The notes: generated by a model not told the origin, from the sequence alone. A DNA stretch of 64,000 nucleotides from Listeria welshimeri serovar 6b str. SLCC5334 (GCF_000060285.1 NC_008555.1:2108001-2172000); one strand, 5' to 3'. Positions 20,464-29,379 are shown, counted from the first letter of the stretch. A program made the numbers and translations.

Positions 20464-21483
20464 TATATCTTCTAGCAATAATCCTGGATTTGCATTCATG
20501 TCATAACTACTACGCTTTCCTTGCAAAAAACTCACTGTTCCTGCCGCAGCTATCATAGCCGCATTATCACCACATAAAGATAATGGGGGAATAATAAGCT
20601 CGATATCCGGAAGTTCCAGTTTCATTTCTTGAATCAGACGTTTTCTCAAACCTTGATTAGCTGCCACACCGCCAGCAAGAAGGAGTTGTTTTACATCATA
20701 TTTCTTAGCTGCACGAATGGTTTTACTCACTAGAACATCAACAACACTTGCCTGAAAACTCGCTGCCATATCATTAGGATTTGGTTCCTCTCCCCGTTGT
20801 CTTAAATTATGCAGAGTATTAATAAAAGAAGACTTCAACCCACTAAAACTAAAATCAAAGGAGCCATCATCCATCATCGCACGTGGAAAATGGAAAGTAT
20901 CCTCGCCTTCTTTTGCAAGTTTATCAATTTGCACGCCACCAGGGTAAGCTAAGCCAAGTGTACGAGCCACTTTATCATAAGCTTCACCAGCTGCATCATC
21001 TCTTGTTTCACCGATAATTTCAAAGTCATTATCTGCTTTCATTAAAACAAGTTCTGTGTGCCCACCACTGACGACTAATGACAACAATGGAAATTTAAAT
21101 TCCGTTTCAAAACGGTTGGCATAAATATGGCCAGCAATATGGTGTACACCTATTAAAGGTAAATTATGCATAAAAGCAAGCGTTTTTGCTGCGTTTACTC
21201 CAATAAGCAGTGCGCCAACTAAGCCTGGTCCTTCTGTCACTGCAATCCCATCTAAATCATCCATCGTTACATTAGCTTGGGTTAAAGCTTCTTCAATCAC
21301 AAGCGTAATTTGTTCCACATGATGTCTTGATGCAATTTCTGGAACTACTCCACCAAATCGCTTATGACTCTCAATTTGTGAAGCAACTACACTAGATATA
21401 ATTTCATTACCATTTTTCACAACAGAAGCAGCTGTTTCATCACAGCTAGATTCTATTCCAAGAATTACTGTATTTTTTTTCAT
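20461..21483 (-). CDS. tsaD: tRNA N6-adenosine threonylcarbamoyltransferase TsaD
   Basis: Catalytic subunit that moves the threonylcarbamoyl group to A37 of ANN-reading tRNAs (t6A), working with TsaB and TsaE, all encoded here. The 340-residue ASKHA-fold protein has the metal-binding histidines in HHIAGH and the glycine-rich nucleotide motifs ([18 protein letters not shown]). The ATG at 21483 overlaps the rimI stop as ATGA, with GGGTGGA upstream; an earlier in-frame start lies inside rimI. Confidence 0.97.
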   Translation of the reverse strand: MKKNTVILGIESSCDETAASVVKNGNEIISSVVASQIESHKRFGGVVPEIASRHHVEQITLVIEEALTQANVTMDDLDGIAVTEGPGLVGALLIGVNAAKTLAFMHNLPLIGVHHIAGHIYANRFETEFKFPLLSLVVSGGHTELVLMKADNDFEIIGETRDDAAGEAYDKVARTLGLAYPGGVQIDKLAKEGEDTFHFPRAMMDDGSFDFSFSGLKSSFINTLHNLRQRGEEPNPNDMAASFQASVVDVLVSKTIRAAKKYDVKQLLLAGGVAANQGLRKRLIQEMKLELPDIELIIPPLSLCGDNAAMIAAAGTVSFLQGKRSSYDMNANPGLLLEDI

Positions 21484-21935
21484 AAGTCCACCCACATCAC
21501 TAGCGCATCTTCTTTCGTATCCGGATAATAGTTTTTCCGAATGGCGCCATCTTGAAATCCTAGTTTTTTATAAAGCCCTTGCGCAATATTATTTGATACA
21601 CGAACTTCGAGTGTCATACGCACAACACCCCGATCTTTCGCAACCTGAATCATTTTTCGAAAAAGTGCCTCGCCGTAGTGATTACCTTGATAATCAGGAT
21701 GAATCGCTATATTCGTAATATGCCCTTCATCTAACACAAGCCAAACACCAGCATAGCCAACGACTTCTTCTTTATAGGTAGCCAGTAAATAATAAGCATA
21801 TTGATTTATAATAAATTCATTCCGAAAAGCTGCTTCTGTCCAAGGTACAGTAAATGCTGCATTCTCTATTCTCATAATGCTTTTTAAGTCAGCCACTGTT
21901 GCTTCTCGAAATAATAAAACTTCTTCCAAATTCAC
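21480..21935 (-). CDS. rimI: Ribosomal-protein-alanine N-acetyltransferase RimI
   Basis: GNAT acetyltransferase, 151 residues, expected to acetylate the N-terminus of ribosomal protein S18. The acetyl-CoA-binding motif appears as [20 protein letters not shown], and the late [14 protein letters not shown] block as [10 protein letters not shown]. The start is GTG at 21935, overlapping the tsaB stop as GTGA, with GAGG eight bases upstream. Its place between tsaB and tsaD is common in Bacillota. Confidence 0.9.
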   Translation of the reverse strand: MNLEEVLLFREATVADLKSIMRIENAAFTVPWTEAAFRNEFIINQYAYYLLATYKEEVVGYAGVWLVLDEGHITNIAIHPDYQGNHYGEALFRKMIQVAKDRGVVRMTLEVRVSNNIAQGLYKKLGFQDGAIRKNYYPDTKEDALVMWVDL

Positions 21936-22630
21936 TCGGAACGCCTCGATTCCAACCATTTGCTCTCTGCTTCTGCAAGTTTCAAATAATCAGGAACAAA
22001 ATTGTCTGCAAGCTCGCCGTCCAATTTCTCAGCTAGTTTTACGAGCGTGCTTGCCTGCGAATAGGTAGTATCTGCCCTCGCAAAAATTGCTCGTTCCCCT
22101 AGAGTTTCGCTTACAGTATCGCAAATTTGTTCTGTCAAAGTACCTATAAACAAAATCGCTTCCTTGCTCTCTTTAAATGGTTCTAATAAATCAGTGAGCG
22201 CGATATGGCTGTCTGTCACAATGTTTTCCATTTTATCATGATTAGAATTTGCTTGATAAACTCCAGCATAAACATTGCCACGACGGGCGTCCATTAAAGC
22301 AACCACTTTTCCAGAAAAATATAAACCATTCTCTGCTAAAAGTGCTAAAGAAGATACACCAACAATCGGAATTTTAGCATCCCATGCCATCGTTTTAGCA
22401 ACTGTCACACCAATTCGTAAACCAGTATACGAACCCGGACCTTTGGCAACAGCAATTTTTTCCAAATCAGTCGGTTTTACTCCACACTCTTCCATCAACA
22501 ACGCTATCGCTTTAAGCAGACGCACACTATGATTCTTTTTCAAATTTGTTGTATATTCACCGAGAACGACACCCTCATGAAAAAGAGCAATTGTCATCGT
22601 ATCTGAAGACGTATCCATCCCAAGTATCAT
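21932..22630 (-). CDS. tsaB: t6A synthesis protein TsaB
   Basis: Scaffold partner of TsaD, a 232-residue inactive ASKHA-fold paralogue with MILGMDTSSD at the start and KGPGSYTGLRIG in the middle, the classical TsaB (YeaZ) signatures. The ATG overlaps the tsaE stop as ATGA, and the ribosome site (AAGGAGG) lies within the tsaE end. Confidence 0.95.
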   Translation of the reverse strand: MILGMDTSSDTMTIALFHEGVVLGEYTTNLKKNHSVRLLKAIALLMEECGVKPTDLEKIAVAKGPGSYTGLRIGVTVAKTMAWDAKIPIVGVSSLALLAENGLYFSGKVVALMDARRGNVYAGVYQANSNHDKMENIVTDSHIALTDLLEPFKESKEAILFIGTLTEQICDTVSETLGERAIFARADTTYSQASTLVKLAEKLDGELADNFVPDYLKLAEAESKWLESRRSE

Positions 22631-23088
22631 TTGCCAAAAACCTCCTTCGCCAGTTGCTCGTATCGTTCCCCAACTGGATTAACCACTATTTTACGCGTAT
22701 TTTCATCGATATGAAAAAGCTTAATTTCTAAATATTCTTCTGGTAAATCTTCATGGACAAACTGCGCCCATTCAACGACACTAACACCCGCTCCATAAAA
22801 ATATTCCTCCAAACCGAGTTCATCAGCTGAGGCATCCTCCAAACGGTACACATCCATATGATAAAGCGGCAAGCGCCCTTTCTTATATTCGCGAATAATA
22901 GTAAACGTCGGGCTTTTAATCATTTGCGGAATCAAAAGTCCTTCACCAATACCCTTAGTAAAAGTGGTTTTTCCCGCACCCAGATCACCTTCAAGTAAAA
23001 TCACATCTCCGGCTGCTAACTTTTCACCAAGTTGTTTTGCGAAAAGCCTTGTCTCCGCTTCATTTGTCATTACTAATTCGAATTCCAT
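22627..23088 (-). CDS. tsaE: t6A synthesis ATPase TsaE
   Basis: P-loop ATPase that drives turnover of the TsaB-TsaD complex. The 153-residue protein has Walker A GDLGAGKTTFTKGIG (about 36-50), the SPTFTIIREY switch and the HMDVYRLED motif. GGTGAGG precedes the ATG. First gene of tsaE-tsaB-rimI-tsaD, in which every junction overlaps by four bases. Confidence 0.95.
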   Translation of the reverse strand: MEFELVMTNEAETRLFAKQLGEKLAAGDVILLEGDLGAGKTTFTKGIGEGLLIPQMIKSPTFTIIREYKKGRLPLYHMDVYRLEDASADELGLEEYFYGAGVSVVEWAQFVHEDLPEEYLEIKLFHIDENTRKIVVNPVGERYEQLAKEVFGK

Positions 23089-23151
23089 TACCTCACCCGT
23101 CCATCATTTTCTCTACATATCATACCATAAAGCTGTACCAAAATAAAAAGC

Positions 23152-23188
23152 AAAAAAACGCAACGGCATCATAAGCCGCTACGTTTTT
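23152..23188 (-). terminator. Terminator after lipoprotein gene
   Basis: Minus strand: AAACGTAGCGGC paired with GCCGTTGCGTTT (one mismatch) around a seven-base loop, then T residues. It lies just before the tsaE operon. Confidence 0.85.
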
Positions 23189-23196
23189 AAAGGAAA

Positions 23197-24339
23197 TTAA
23201 TAATTGGAACCAGTTAAATCCATTCCACCATACATTTGAGTAGTAAACTCTGTAATAATTTTATTTAATTCTTCACTAGAAATAATTTGATCTTTTGTTG
23301 GGAAATCATCAATAGGTACAAATTCTTCTGCTTTCGTTTTAATTGTAAAGCTAATTGATTCTGGGGCATTCTTATCTGATGTTTCTTCTACTTTTGTTTT
23401 CAAAGTTAACGTATCTAATGTATTATCTTTTCCAGATTTTAACGATACTTTCATTTCAATGGTGGTATTTTTATTTTCTTTTAGTTCTTTAGCTGCATCT
23501 TTTAGACTCGATTGGAGTTCTGTGTAAGTAGTATCAAAATCCGTAACTGATTCAGAACCTTGACTCTCTACTAACACTTTGAAATCCGCCTTCACTTTTT
23601 CGTCATCCATTAATTTTGCAAAATCTGTACACAAATTAGCAAAATCCGCATTTTTAAGTGTGACAGTTACTGTACCATCTTTTGCTTCTTTAAAACGTTC
23701 TTGATCTAAGCTATTAAAATAATTATTCAATAGTTTGGTAGTTTTTTTATTTAAGTTTTTTGAAGCAGCTTCAAATTTCTTTGTATCGACAGCTGTATCA
23801 GTTTCACTTTCACCTGTTAATGAACTCGTCAATTCTTCTGTACTGATATATTTGTTTTTTAAATCTGGATATTGTGTATTAAGTTTTGACCACATTCCAC
23901 CAGTAACTTGGTCTAAATAACTAAGTAACGATTCATCCGGTTGTACAATTGTTTTAAGCGGTATATATGTATTTCCTGTTTTCGTGTCCGCTAAGACATC
24001 TAAATCAATCGAAATCGGAAATAAGTTATTAGTAGATGTAACATTTAATTTTGCTTCCGCTTTATCTGCCTTTTTATCAGTGGAAGATGTTATGGTAAAT
24101 TTAATATCTTTCAAAATACCTAATTGTTGAGCACTAGAATCAGTACTTGCCATTTGAATATCATTTACTGCAAACGAAGTAGTATAAGTGGACTGATCTG
24201 GCACATTAGCCCCATTTTTTATTGCTTGAACAAATTTTCCTTGCGGTGTTTTTGCTGCTTTTTCTGCTGGGCTCTCCCCACAAGCACCAATTACAAGCGC
24301 TAAGACCAACAGAATTGAAAGTAAAATCCCTTTTTTCAT
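23197..24339 (-). CDS. Lipoprotein, function unknown
   Basis: 380 residues with a lipoprotein signal peptide and lipobox IGAC (Cys20), so the protein is lipid-anchored outside the membrane. The mature part is Lys/Asp/Thr/Ser-rich and predicted soluble, with repeated beta-type segments (for example TFTITSSTDKKADKAEAKLN and a similar run near 315); it resembles secreted DUF-type lipoproteins of Listeria and Bacillus. AGGAGGAG precedes the ATG. I cannot assign a function. Confidence 0.75.
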   Translation of the reverse strand: MKKGILLSILLVLALVIGACGESPAEKAAKTPQGKFVQAIKNGANVPDQSTYTTSFAVNDIQMASTDSSAQQLGILKDIKFTITSSTDKKADKAEAKLNVTSTNNLFPISIDLDVLADTKTGNTYIPLKTIVQPDESLLSYLDQVTGGMWSKLNTQYPDLKNKYISTEELTSSLTGESETDTAVDTKKFEAASKNLNKKTTKLLNNYFNSLDQERFKEAKDGTVTVTLKNADFANLCTDFAKLMDDEKVKADFKVLVESQGSESVTDFDTTYTELQSSLKDAAKELKENKNTTIEMKVSLKSGKDNTLDTLTLKTKVEETSDKNAPESISFTIKTKAEEFVPIDDFPTKDQIISSEELNKIITEFTTQMYGGMDLTGSNY

Positions 24340-24444
24340 GTATTCTCCTCCTAATTGTATAATATATTAAAATTAACACAGTTTAAATACAGAAAACAAG
24401 CAATTTTACAATTGTTCACTATACAGACACAAAATACATCATAT

Positions 24445-24480
24445 AAAAAAGCGCTCCTTTTTTAAAGGGATACGCTTTTT
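24445..24480 (-). terminator. Terminator after small lipoprotein gene
   Basis: Minus strand AAAAAGCGTATCCCTTT / AAAGGAGCGCTTTTTT stem with mismatches, followed by T residues, overlapping the end of the small lipoprotein gene. Confidence 0.7.
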
Positions 24481-24859
24481 ATTTTGGGGTTACTTTTATT
24501 GAAGTGGCATTTTTAGAAACTTTTCCAGGTGCTGGTGAGATTATTTCTGTTCCTGCTGGAAATGTGATTTGCACTGTATCTTCATTTTTTATATCGTCTA
24601 GTTTCATCACTTTACCGTTCGCTTTATTGGTCACTGCTGTATTACCGTCAACCGTTACAACAAGATTGCTTTCATAGTTGTTTTTTGTTCCGTCCCAAGT
24701 TAGTGTTCCATTCACAGTTAACTCTCGATTATTTTCTAGCAAACTGGCATCCGAAACTGTTCCATCAAGCACTAAAGCAGGAACTTCTTCCTGATTACAC
24801 CCTGCCAAAAATACGACAACTAGCATAATCGATAACATGATTTTTTTTAAACTTGTCAT
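24479..24859 (-). CDS. Small lipoprotein, function unknown
   Basis: 126 residues; signal peptide with lipobox LAGC (Cys21), then a predicted beta-rich domain of about 100 residues with no motif I recognise. It reads in the same direction as the larger lipoprotein gene that follows, but each has its own terminator, so they are probably separate transcripts. GAGGACG lies upstream of the ATG. Confidence 0.7.
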   Translation of the reverse strand: MTSLKKIMLSIMLVVVFLAGCNQEEVPALVLDGTVSDASLLENNRELTVNGTLTWDGTKNNYESNLVVTVDGNTAVTNKANGKVMKLDDIKNEDTVQITFPAGTEIISPAPGKVSKNATSIKVTPK

Positions 24860-24953
24860 TCTCGTTCTCGTCCTCTCTGAAGCTTATCGTTCTTTCTAGC
24901 ATAGCATTTAGTACAATCTCAGGCAATTGTTTTCTTATTTTCTTAAACAATTC

Positions 24954-25310
24954 TTATATACCCACCATCAACCCGATAAAAGCAGCCACCAAGCCAAGAA
25001 CATACGTGAAACCCATATAAGAAAATAATACACGATAGTTAGTTTTCCATTTTAATTCCATGCTTTCTACTTTAAATGTTGAAAAAGTAGTATATCCGCC
25101 CATAAAACCTGTACCAAGAAAAAGTTGCCAAACTGGCCCAAGCGCTGAAGAAATTAGAAATCCTAATAAAAAAGAACCTGTCACATTAATAAATAAAGTG
25201 GCATAAGGAAAATGAGTCTTCCATTTACTTTTCACAAAAACAGAAATACCATATCGCAACATTGCACCAAGACTAGCTCCAAAACCAACAAGTATAAAAT
25301 TAACTAACAT
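24954..25310 (-). CDS. crcB: Fluoride channel subunit Fluc/CrcB
   Basis: 118-residue four-helix membrane protein of the CrcB/Fluc family, which exports fluoride as an antiparallel dimer. Conserved features: GASLGAMLRYG, the FINVTGSFLLGF asparagine motif and GGYTTFSTF with the phenylalanine box. The ATG at 25310 has GAGGTG upstream and lies 11 bp inside the other crcB gene. Two subunits of probably opposite topology make a heterodimer. Confidence 0.92.
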   Translation of the reverse strand: MLVNFILVGFGASLGAMLRYGISVFVKSKWKTHFPYATLFINVTGSFLLGFLISSALGPVWQLFLGTGFMGGYTTFSTFKVESMELKWKTNYRVLFSYMGFTYVLGLVAAFIGLMVGI

Positions 25311-25689
25311 GATTCGCACCTCTTTTCAGTAGCGTATCACTAAGCACCCTACCAAATTTCACCATCAGCAATCCACCTGTTAAACTAGCCAAAACATAAC
25401 TCATTGCCAACAAAAATTGTCCCTTTTGCAAGAGTTGAATGGTATCTACACTAAACGCTGAAAAAGTCGTGAATGCACCAATAAATCCCGTTCCAATACC
25501 ATTTAAAATCACTAATGAAATACGCGATTTTTCAGCCAAAAATTGCATTAAAAATGCGAGCAAAAAACAGCCAATCAAGTTAACAGCCAAAGTAGCATAC
25601 GGAAAACTCCCGCCAGAAAGCCATAAATTAAACGCATAACGACACATACCACCTAATGCACCAAAAATCCCCACATATAAAAAATACAT
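25300..25689 (-). CDS. crcB: Fluoride channel subunit Fluc/CrcB (paired copy)
   Basis: 129 residues, same family as the overlapping partner: GALGGMCRYAF, AVNLIGCFLLAF and GAFTTFSAFSVD. Paired, dissimilar crcB copies are typical of Bacillota, where each is inserted in a fixed orientation. I start at the ATG at 25689, after GGGG; an ATG five codons upstream has a poorer context. A hairpin-plus-T-run lies only about 20 bp before this gene and may control it. Confidence 0.92.
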   Translation of the reverse strand: MYFLYVGIFGALGGMCRYAFNLWLSGGSFPYATLAVNLIGCFLLAFLMQFLAEKSRISLVILNGIGTGFIGAFTTFSAFSVDTIQLLQKGQFLLAMSYVLASLTGGLLMVKFGRVLSDTLLKRGANHVS

Positions 25690-25710
25690 TGCACCAAACC
25701 CCATTTCACC

Positions 25711-25743
25711 AAAAAATGCCCTGAAATAATTACATTCCGGGCA
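25711..25743 (-). terminator. Leader terminator directly before crcB pair
   Basis: Minus strand: TGCCC (25739-25743) pairs with GGGCA (25717-25721), with extra partial GAAT/ATTTC pairing inside, followed by six T (25711-25716). The crcB ribosome site and start begin immediately after. It could end the upstream GyrI-like gene transcript, or act as an attenuator in a crcB leader; there is little room for a promoter after it. Confidence 0.6.
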
Positions 25744-25792
25744 GTCGCCTTATCCTATTTCTTCTATACTATAACGAAAACAATCTGATACT

Positions 25793-26419
25793 TCAACTCA
25801 CTGGAAGTCGAAGGATGGTTTTCATTTTTTCCGGAATAGTTTTTCGCGGATCACTTAAATATATTTCATGATGTTTCCTAACTGCGCCTGTATCATTACG
25901 AAGCCCTTCCATTTCTATAAATCGGTGCATCTCAGCTACTGTTTTTACTTCATCACTAAAAGGACCAATATGCATCATTTGCACACATTCCCCTTCCGTA
26001 TAACGAACCAACTTTACGAGCGATGTATCCACATCTGGCTTCTTCTCTTTAGCAATCCCTTTAGCCCATTCTAAAATAGCCTCTGTCACAAATTCAGGTT
26101 GTCTAATAAAAGAAGTCCAAAGCCAAGCATCCCGATTTTTTAAGTCAAACATTCCTTCTGACCACCAAAAACCTTCAAGCGGAGGCACGACAAAATCCGT
26201 GTATCCTTCCAGTTTTGTATCGCCCATTTTACTCATTTTAATAGTATAAGTAAGTGTATAAAGAGCTTGCACTGCTTTTTGGTAATCTTCGTTATCAGGG
26301 TCGCCCTTGCCATCCATCATAAGAAAGTTCATTTCTGGTACAAAAATACGTTCTGGTCGTTGTTTTGGTGCATAAAATTTCTTTTCCTCTTTTTTAAAAT
26401 CTATTTTTTTATTAACCAT
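25793..26419 (-). CDS. GyrI-like small-molecule-binding domain protein
   Basis: 208 residues resembling the GyrI-like/YdeE effector-binding family: MNFLMMDGKGDPD near the start, YTDFVVPPLEGFWW in the middle, and VQMMHIGPFSDEV near 145. Standalone members bind or hydrolyse small hydrophobic compounds; they derive from the effector domain of BmrR/SoxS-type regulators. No DNA-binding domain is present. Its ATG (after GAGGAGG) overlaps the end of the APH-like gene by 19 bp, so the two form a coupled pair. Confidence 0.8.
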   Translation of the reverse strand: MVNKKIDFKKEEKKFYAPKQRPERIFVPEMNFLMMDGKGDPDNEDYQKAVQALYTLTYTIKMSKMGDTKLEGYTDFVVPPLEGFWWSEGMFDLKNRDAWLWTSFIRQPEFVTEAILEWAKGIAKEKKPDVDTSLVKLVRYTEGECVQMMHIGPFSDEVKTVAEMHRFIEMEGLRNDTGAVRKHHEIYLSDPRKTIPEKMKTILRLPVS

Positions 26420-27309
26420 TTAAGTTCCTCCTCGTGCATCCAGTTTGGTATCACCTGCTGAAAATTAGCATGACTAACTGCTGTCTTCGCTGCATAACTT
26501 ATTATCTTTTCTAAATTACGTGACGTATCTCTTGCTGCCCAACTAACTGCCGCAACAATATGCATCGCTGTATAAAGTGCATAAAGCTCCCAAAAACCGG
26601 CAATCTCTTGCTCTTTAATATAGCCTAACATATTTCCTTGCGCAAAAGGTACACTAACCTCCGTAGTGAAAAAACCAATTTTTGCTAAATCAACTAACGG
26701 ATCTCCAAACTCAAGTCGATTAAAATCAATGATACCTGCAAATTTTTTATGGTTTAAAATGATATTTGCTGGATGAAAATCACCATGTTGCAGGCAAATC
26801 GGTCTATCTTTTAACCTAGCTATATTGTCATTAATAAATCTATCGGCTTCCATTAAAAACGGCAATCTTAAATTGAGTTCCTCCAATTCTACACTCTTTT
26901 GCTTATGTTTTGCTGTTTGAAAATCAAACCAATTCATTTTTGGAACCTCTAAAGGAAGTGCATGCATTTTTCTTAAAACTTCCCCTGCTAAAAATCCAGC
27001 TTCAAATTGTTCTAAATCAGATAAATCATCCATACCAAATTCCCCGTCTACCCCATTTAAAAAGGCTATTATCATATATCCTTCGCCATTGAAATAACCA
27101 AACTCAAATGCTTGAGGTACATAAGGAACAATTGAATGTAGGGCTTGAAGTAATTCAAACTCTTTTTTGCGCTCTAATAATAGTTCTTTTGGAAAAACGC
27201 GCACAAGATATTTTTTATCCACTTGATATTTCCTATCTACCGAAAATCCTTTTTTAATTTCATGAATCGCTTTTGCATTATGTAATAATCTAAGTTTCCC
27301 TATATCCAA
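26401..27309 (-). CDS. Aminoglycoside phosphotransferase/choline kinase family protein
   Basis: 302 residues of the APH fold. The catalytic loop is HGDFHPANIILN (about 183-194) and the metal site IIDFNRLEFGDP follows, as in small-molecule kinases of this family. The N-lobe lysine region (KKYLVRVF) is present. The substrate cannot be read from sequence; the family includes antibiotic, choline, fructosamine and thiamine kinases. The start is TTG (27309) six bases after GAGGAGGG. Upstream gene of the pair with the GyrI-like protein. Confidence 0.8.
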   Translation of the reverse strand: MDIGKLRLLHNAKAIHEIKKGFSVDRKYQVDKKYLVRVFPKELLLERKKEFELLQALHSIVPYVPQAFEFGYFNGEGYMIIAFLNGVDGEFGMDDLSDLEQFEAGFLAGEVLRKMHALPLEVPKMNWFDFQTAKHKQKSVELEELNLRLPFLMEADRFINDNIARLKDRPICLQHGDFHPANIILNHKKFAGIIDFNRLEFGDPLVDLAKIGFFTTEVSVPFAQGNMLGYIKEQEIAGFWELYALYTAMHIVAAVSWAARDTSRNLEKIISYAAKTAVSHANFQQVIPNWMHEEELKWLIKK

Positions 27310-27392
27310 AACTCGCCCTCCTCAATATAAACTAAGTATATTCCATTATACATGAATACGCTTTCTTTCTCTAAAAATAGCTATAGAATTTA

Positions 27393-27422
27393 TTGACAAA
27401 ATTGACGTTTCAATATTATAAT
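27393..27422 (+). promoter_or_regulatory. Promoter of tRNA-Leu
   Basis: TTGACA (27393-27398), 18-bp spacer, TATAAT (27417-27422), about 18 bp before the mature tRNA start. Confidence 0.75.
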
Positions 27423-27440
27423 TAATTTTGCTACACATAC

Positions 27441-27524
<84 letters not shown>

Positions 27525-27530
27525 TCAATT

Positions 27531-27572
27531 AAAAAGGCGTCTAGGTTAAAAACTAACCTAAACGCCTTTTTT
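27531..27572. terminator. Bidirectional terminator, tRNA-Leu and LPXTG gene
   Basis: Long stem AAGGCGTCTAGGTTA / TAACCTAAACGCCTT with a small internal mismatch, A-run on one side and T-run on the other; placed between the convergent tRNA and surface-protein genes. Confidence 0.9.
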
Positions 27573-27576
27573 CGTC

Positions 27577-29286
27577 TTACCAATTTTTTCTAAAAATCAC
27601 TATGCCACCTGTTGCTACAACAAGCATTCCTAAGAAAATGGAAGCAGTATCTGAGTTGTCACCAGTTTGTGGTAAAACAGTTGCTTTTGTTGCTGTTTCA
27701 GTCACTTTTACTGGTGTATCTCCAGCTGTTGCAGGTGGAGTTGGTGTCGGTGTCGGTTTTGGTGTTACTTTTATTTTTTCATCACTAAAAGTAACATTCA
27801 CAACTTCTTGTGGATTAAATGGTATGGTTACGCGAATTTCTTTATCAGATTTTGAATAACCCGGTGGCGCTTCTTCTTCTGTGATAAGATACGTTCCTGG
27901 AAGCAAGCTTTCTATGAGCGCATAGCCCTCTTTATCTGTCGTTGCTTTTTTTACGGTCGTTCCATCTGCTGCTTTAACACTAAAGACCGCGCTTGCTAAA
28001 CCTTTTTTAGTTTGTTCATCCTGCTTAAAAATCTTTATTGCTCCTGTTTTTTCTGTATTTTGAAAAACAAGGTTAACAGGATTTGTATCGCCATATGTGA
28101 TTGCAAAGTTTTTGGGGGTTGTATTTTTCACATAACCAGTAGGCGCAGTCACTTCTGTCGCAGTATAATTTCCTGGTGGTAAACCTTCTGCTGACCCTTT
28201 ACCAAGATTATCTGTCGTTATTTTAGCTACTTCTGAAGCAGAACTATCTTTAATTGAATAAACTGCTCCACTAAGCGCTTTATCTCCAGAAAGTTTTTGA
28301 ATTTCTACTTTTCCATTTGTCGTTATCCCTGCATCCACATCAAAATTCTCGCTTTTCAAATTGGGAACATTGACGGTAGCAATCCCAGTTTTATCTGGTT
28401 TGGAGTTAATTTCCGTGTTGTCGCCTTGGTTACTTTTCGAAAAAATAAAACGATCATCTGGTAAAGTAAATTTCACTTGATGTTCACCAGGCAAAACATC
28501 TTCAAATAAATAAGATCCGATATTATTAGTGGTGGTGCTTTTCTTTACTACACCATCCATATCTAGTAACTCTACTTTTACACCAGGAGCTGGATCTTCA
28601 TTATCTTGCTGAATACCATCCCCATTATAATCGTACCAAACGACATCGCCAATTTTGGCACCAGTAATATTTATATATAATTCAACATTATCCACAAAAT
28701 TCCCACTCGTAAGTGAACCGTTTGCCGTTGAAATTGGATCAAAAGTTAGACGAGTAATTGTTTGCCCTTCAGGAACAGTATAATTCCCTTCATAAGTTCC
28801 CCATGTCTCTCCATCAGAAACTCTTGTCACTTCCGTTTGACTTTCTGGTGTTCCAATAAGTAAACCAGCTGTATCTGTTCCATTACGACCTCGGTGTGAA
28901 AATTTCCAAGTTAAATTTGAACCAGGAATTGTTCGAATATCTTGATAAACAGGACCAATTCCATCTGAATTTAATTCGATAAAATTATTTCCAGAAAAAG
29001 CAGGAATATTATAGCCGTTTCCATTTTGCCATACTTCTATATTTCCAGAAGGGTTAGTTGTTCCCCATGCATCTACCCCATCTTGATTAACCATCCACAC
29101 ATTAGTAGTTCCAGCATTGTGCCCGTATTCCTCAATATTAACATCTTCAAAATCATTATTTTTAATGGCCCATTTTAGTTGCCAGCCATTTGAAGTTAAT
29201 GGAGAAGCTTGCACTTTTTCTGAAATACTTCCAATAATTAGTAGCACTAACAGAAATAATAAACTGTTTATAACTTTCCTTTTCAT
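27577..29286 (-). CDS. LPXTG cell-wall-anchored surface protein with SdrD-B/Cna-B-type domains
   Basis: 569 residues: signal peptide 1-27, an N-terminal carbohydrate-binding-like beta domain (about 35-210), an SdrD B-like domain (GDVVWYDYNGDGIQQDNE at about 216-233), two Cna-B/SpaA-type domains (about 325-410 and 412-505), a Pro/Thr stretch (PTPTPTPP), and the sorting signal LPQTG (538-542) with hydrophobic helix and RKNW tail. Sortase A should link it to peptidoglycan. GGGAGG precedes the ATG. A sigma-B-type promoter is seen upstream; the apparent L. monocytogenes orthologue lmo2085 is, as I recall, sigma-B dependent. The ligand is unknown. Confidence 0.88.
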   Translation of the reverse strand: MKRKVINSLLFLLVLLIIGSISEKVQASPLTSNGWQLKWAIKNNDFEDVNIEEYGHNAGTTNVWMVNQDGVDAWGTTNPSGNIEVWQNGNGYNIPAFSGNNFIELNSDGIGPVYQDIRTIPGSNLTWKFSHRGRNGTDTAGLLIGTPESQTEVTRVSDGETWGTYEGNYTVPEGQTITRLTFDPISTANGSLTSGNFVDNVELYINITGAKIGDVVWYDYNGDGIQQDNEDPAPGVKVELLDMDGVVKKSTTTNNIGSYLFEDVLPGEHQVKFTLPDDRFIFSKSNQGDNTEINSKPDKTGIATVNVPNLKSENFDVDAGITTNGKVEIQKLSGDKALSGAVYSIKDSSASEVAKITTDNLGKGSAEGLPPGNYTATEVTAPTGYVKNTTPKNFAITYGDTNPVNLVFQNTEKTGAIKIFKQDEQTKKGLASAVFSVKAADGTTVKKATTDKEGYALIESLLPGTYLITEEEAPPGYSKSDKEIRVTIPFNPQEVVNVTFSDEKIKVTPKPTPTPTPPATAGDTPVKVTETATKATVLPQTGDNSDTASIFLGMLVVATGGIVIFRKNW

Positions 29287-29323
29287 GCTGTTGCCTCCCT
29301 TTTTCAGAACCTAGTAACATATA

Positions 29324-29349
29324 TTACCCTAAAATAAACAAATGAAAAC
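29324..29349 (-). promoter_or_regulatory. Predicted sigma-B promoter of LPXTG gene
   Basis: Minus strand GTTTTC (29344-29349), 14-bp spacer, GGGTAA (29324-29329), close to the Listeria sigma-B consensus GTTT-N13-17-GGGWAT. It is about 40 bp before the start codon and overlaps the terminator of the upstream regulator gene. Confidence 0.6.
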
Positions 29350-29374
29350 AGAAAGCTCTAGAACTTTCTGTTTT
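29343..29374 (-). terminator. Terminator after Rgg-type regulator
   Basis: Stem AAAACAGAAAG/CTTTCTGTTTT around an eight-base loop followed by a short T-rich stretch on the minus strand. Confidence 0.75.
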
Positions 29375-29379
29375 AATTT

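Noticed and set aside
25711-25792. Classical fluoride riboswitch before crcB
   Set aside because: Only a GGCGA start is shared; the rest of the aptamer (second pairing and the conserved UGA/CUCC region) is absent.
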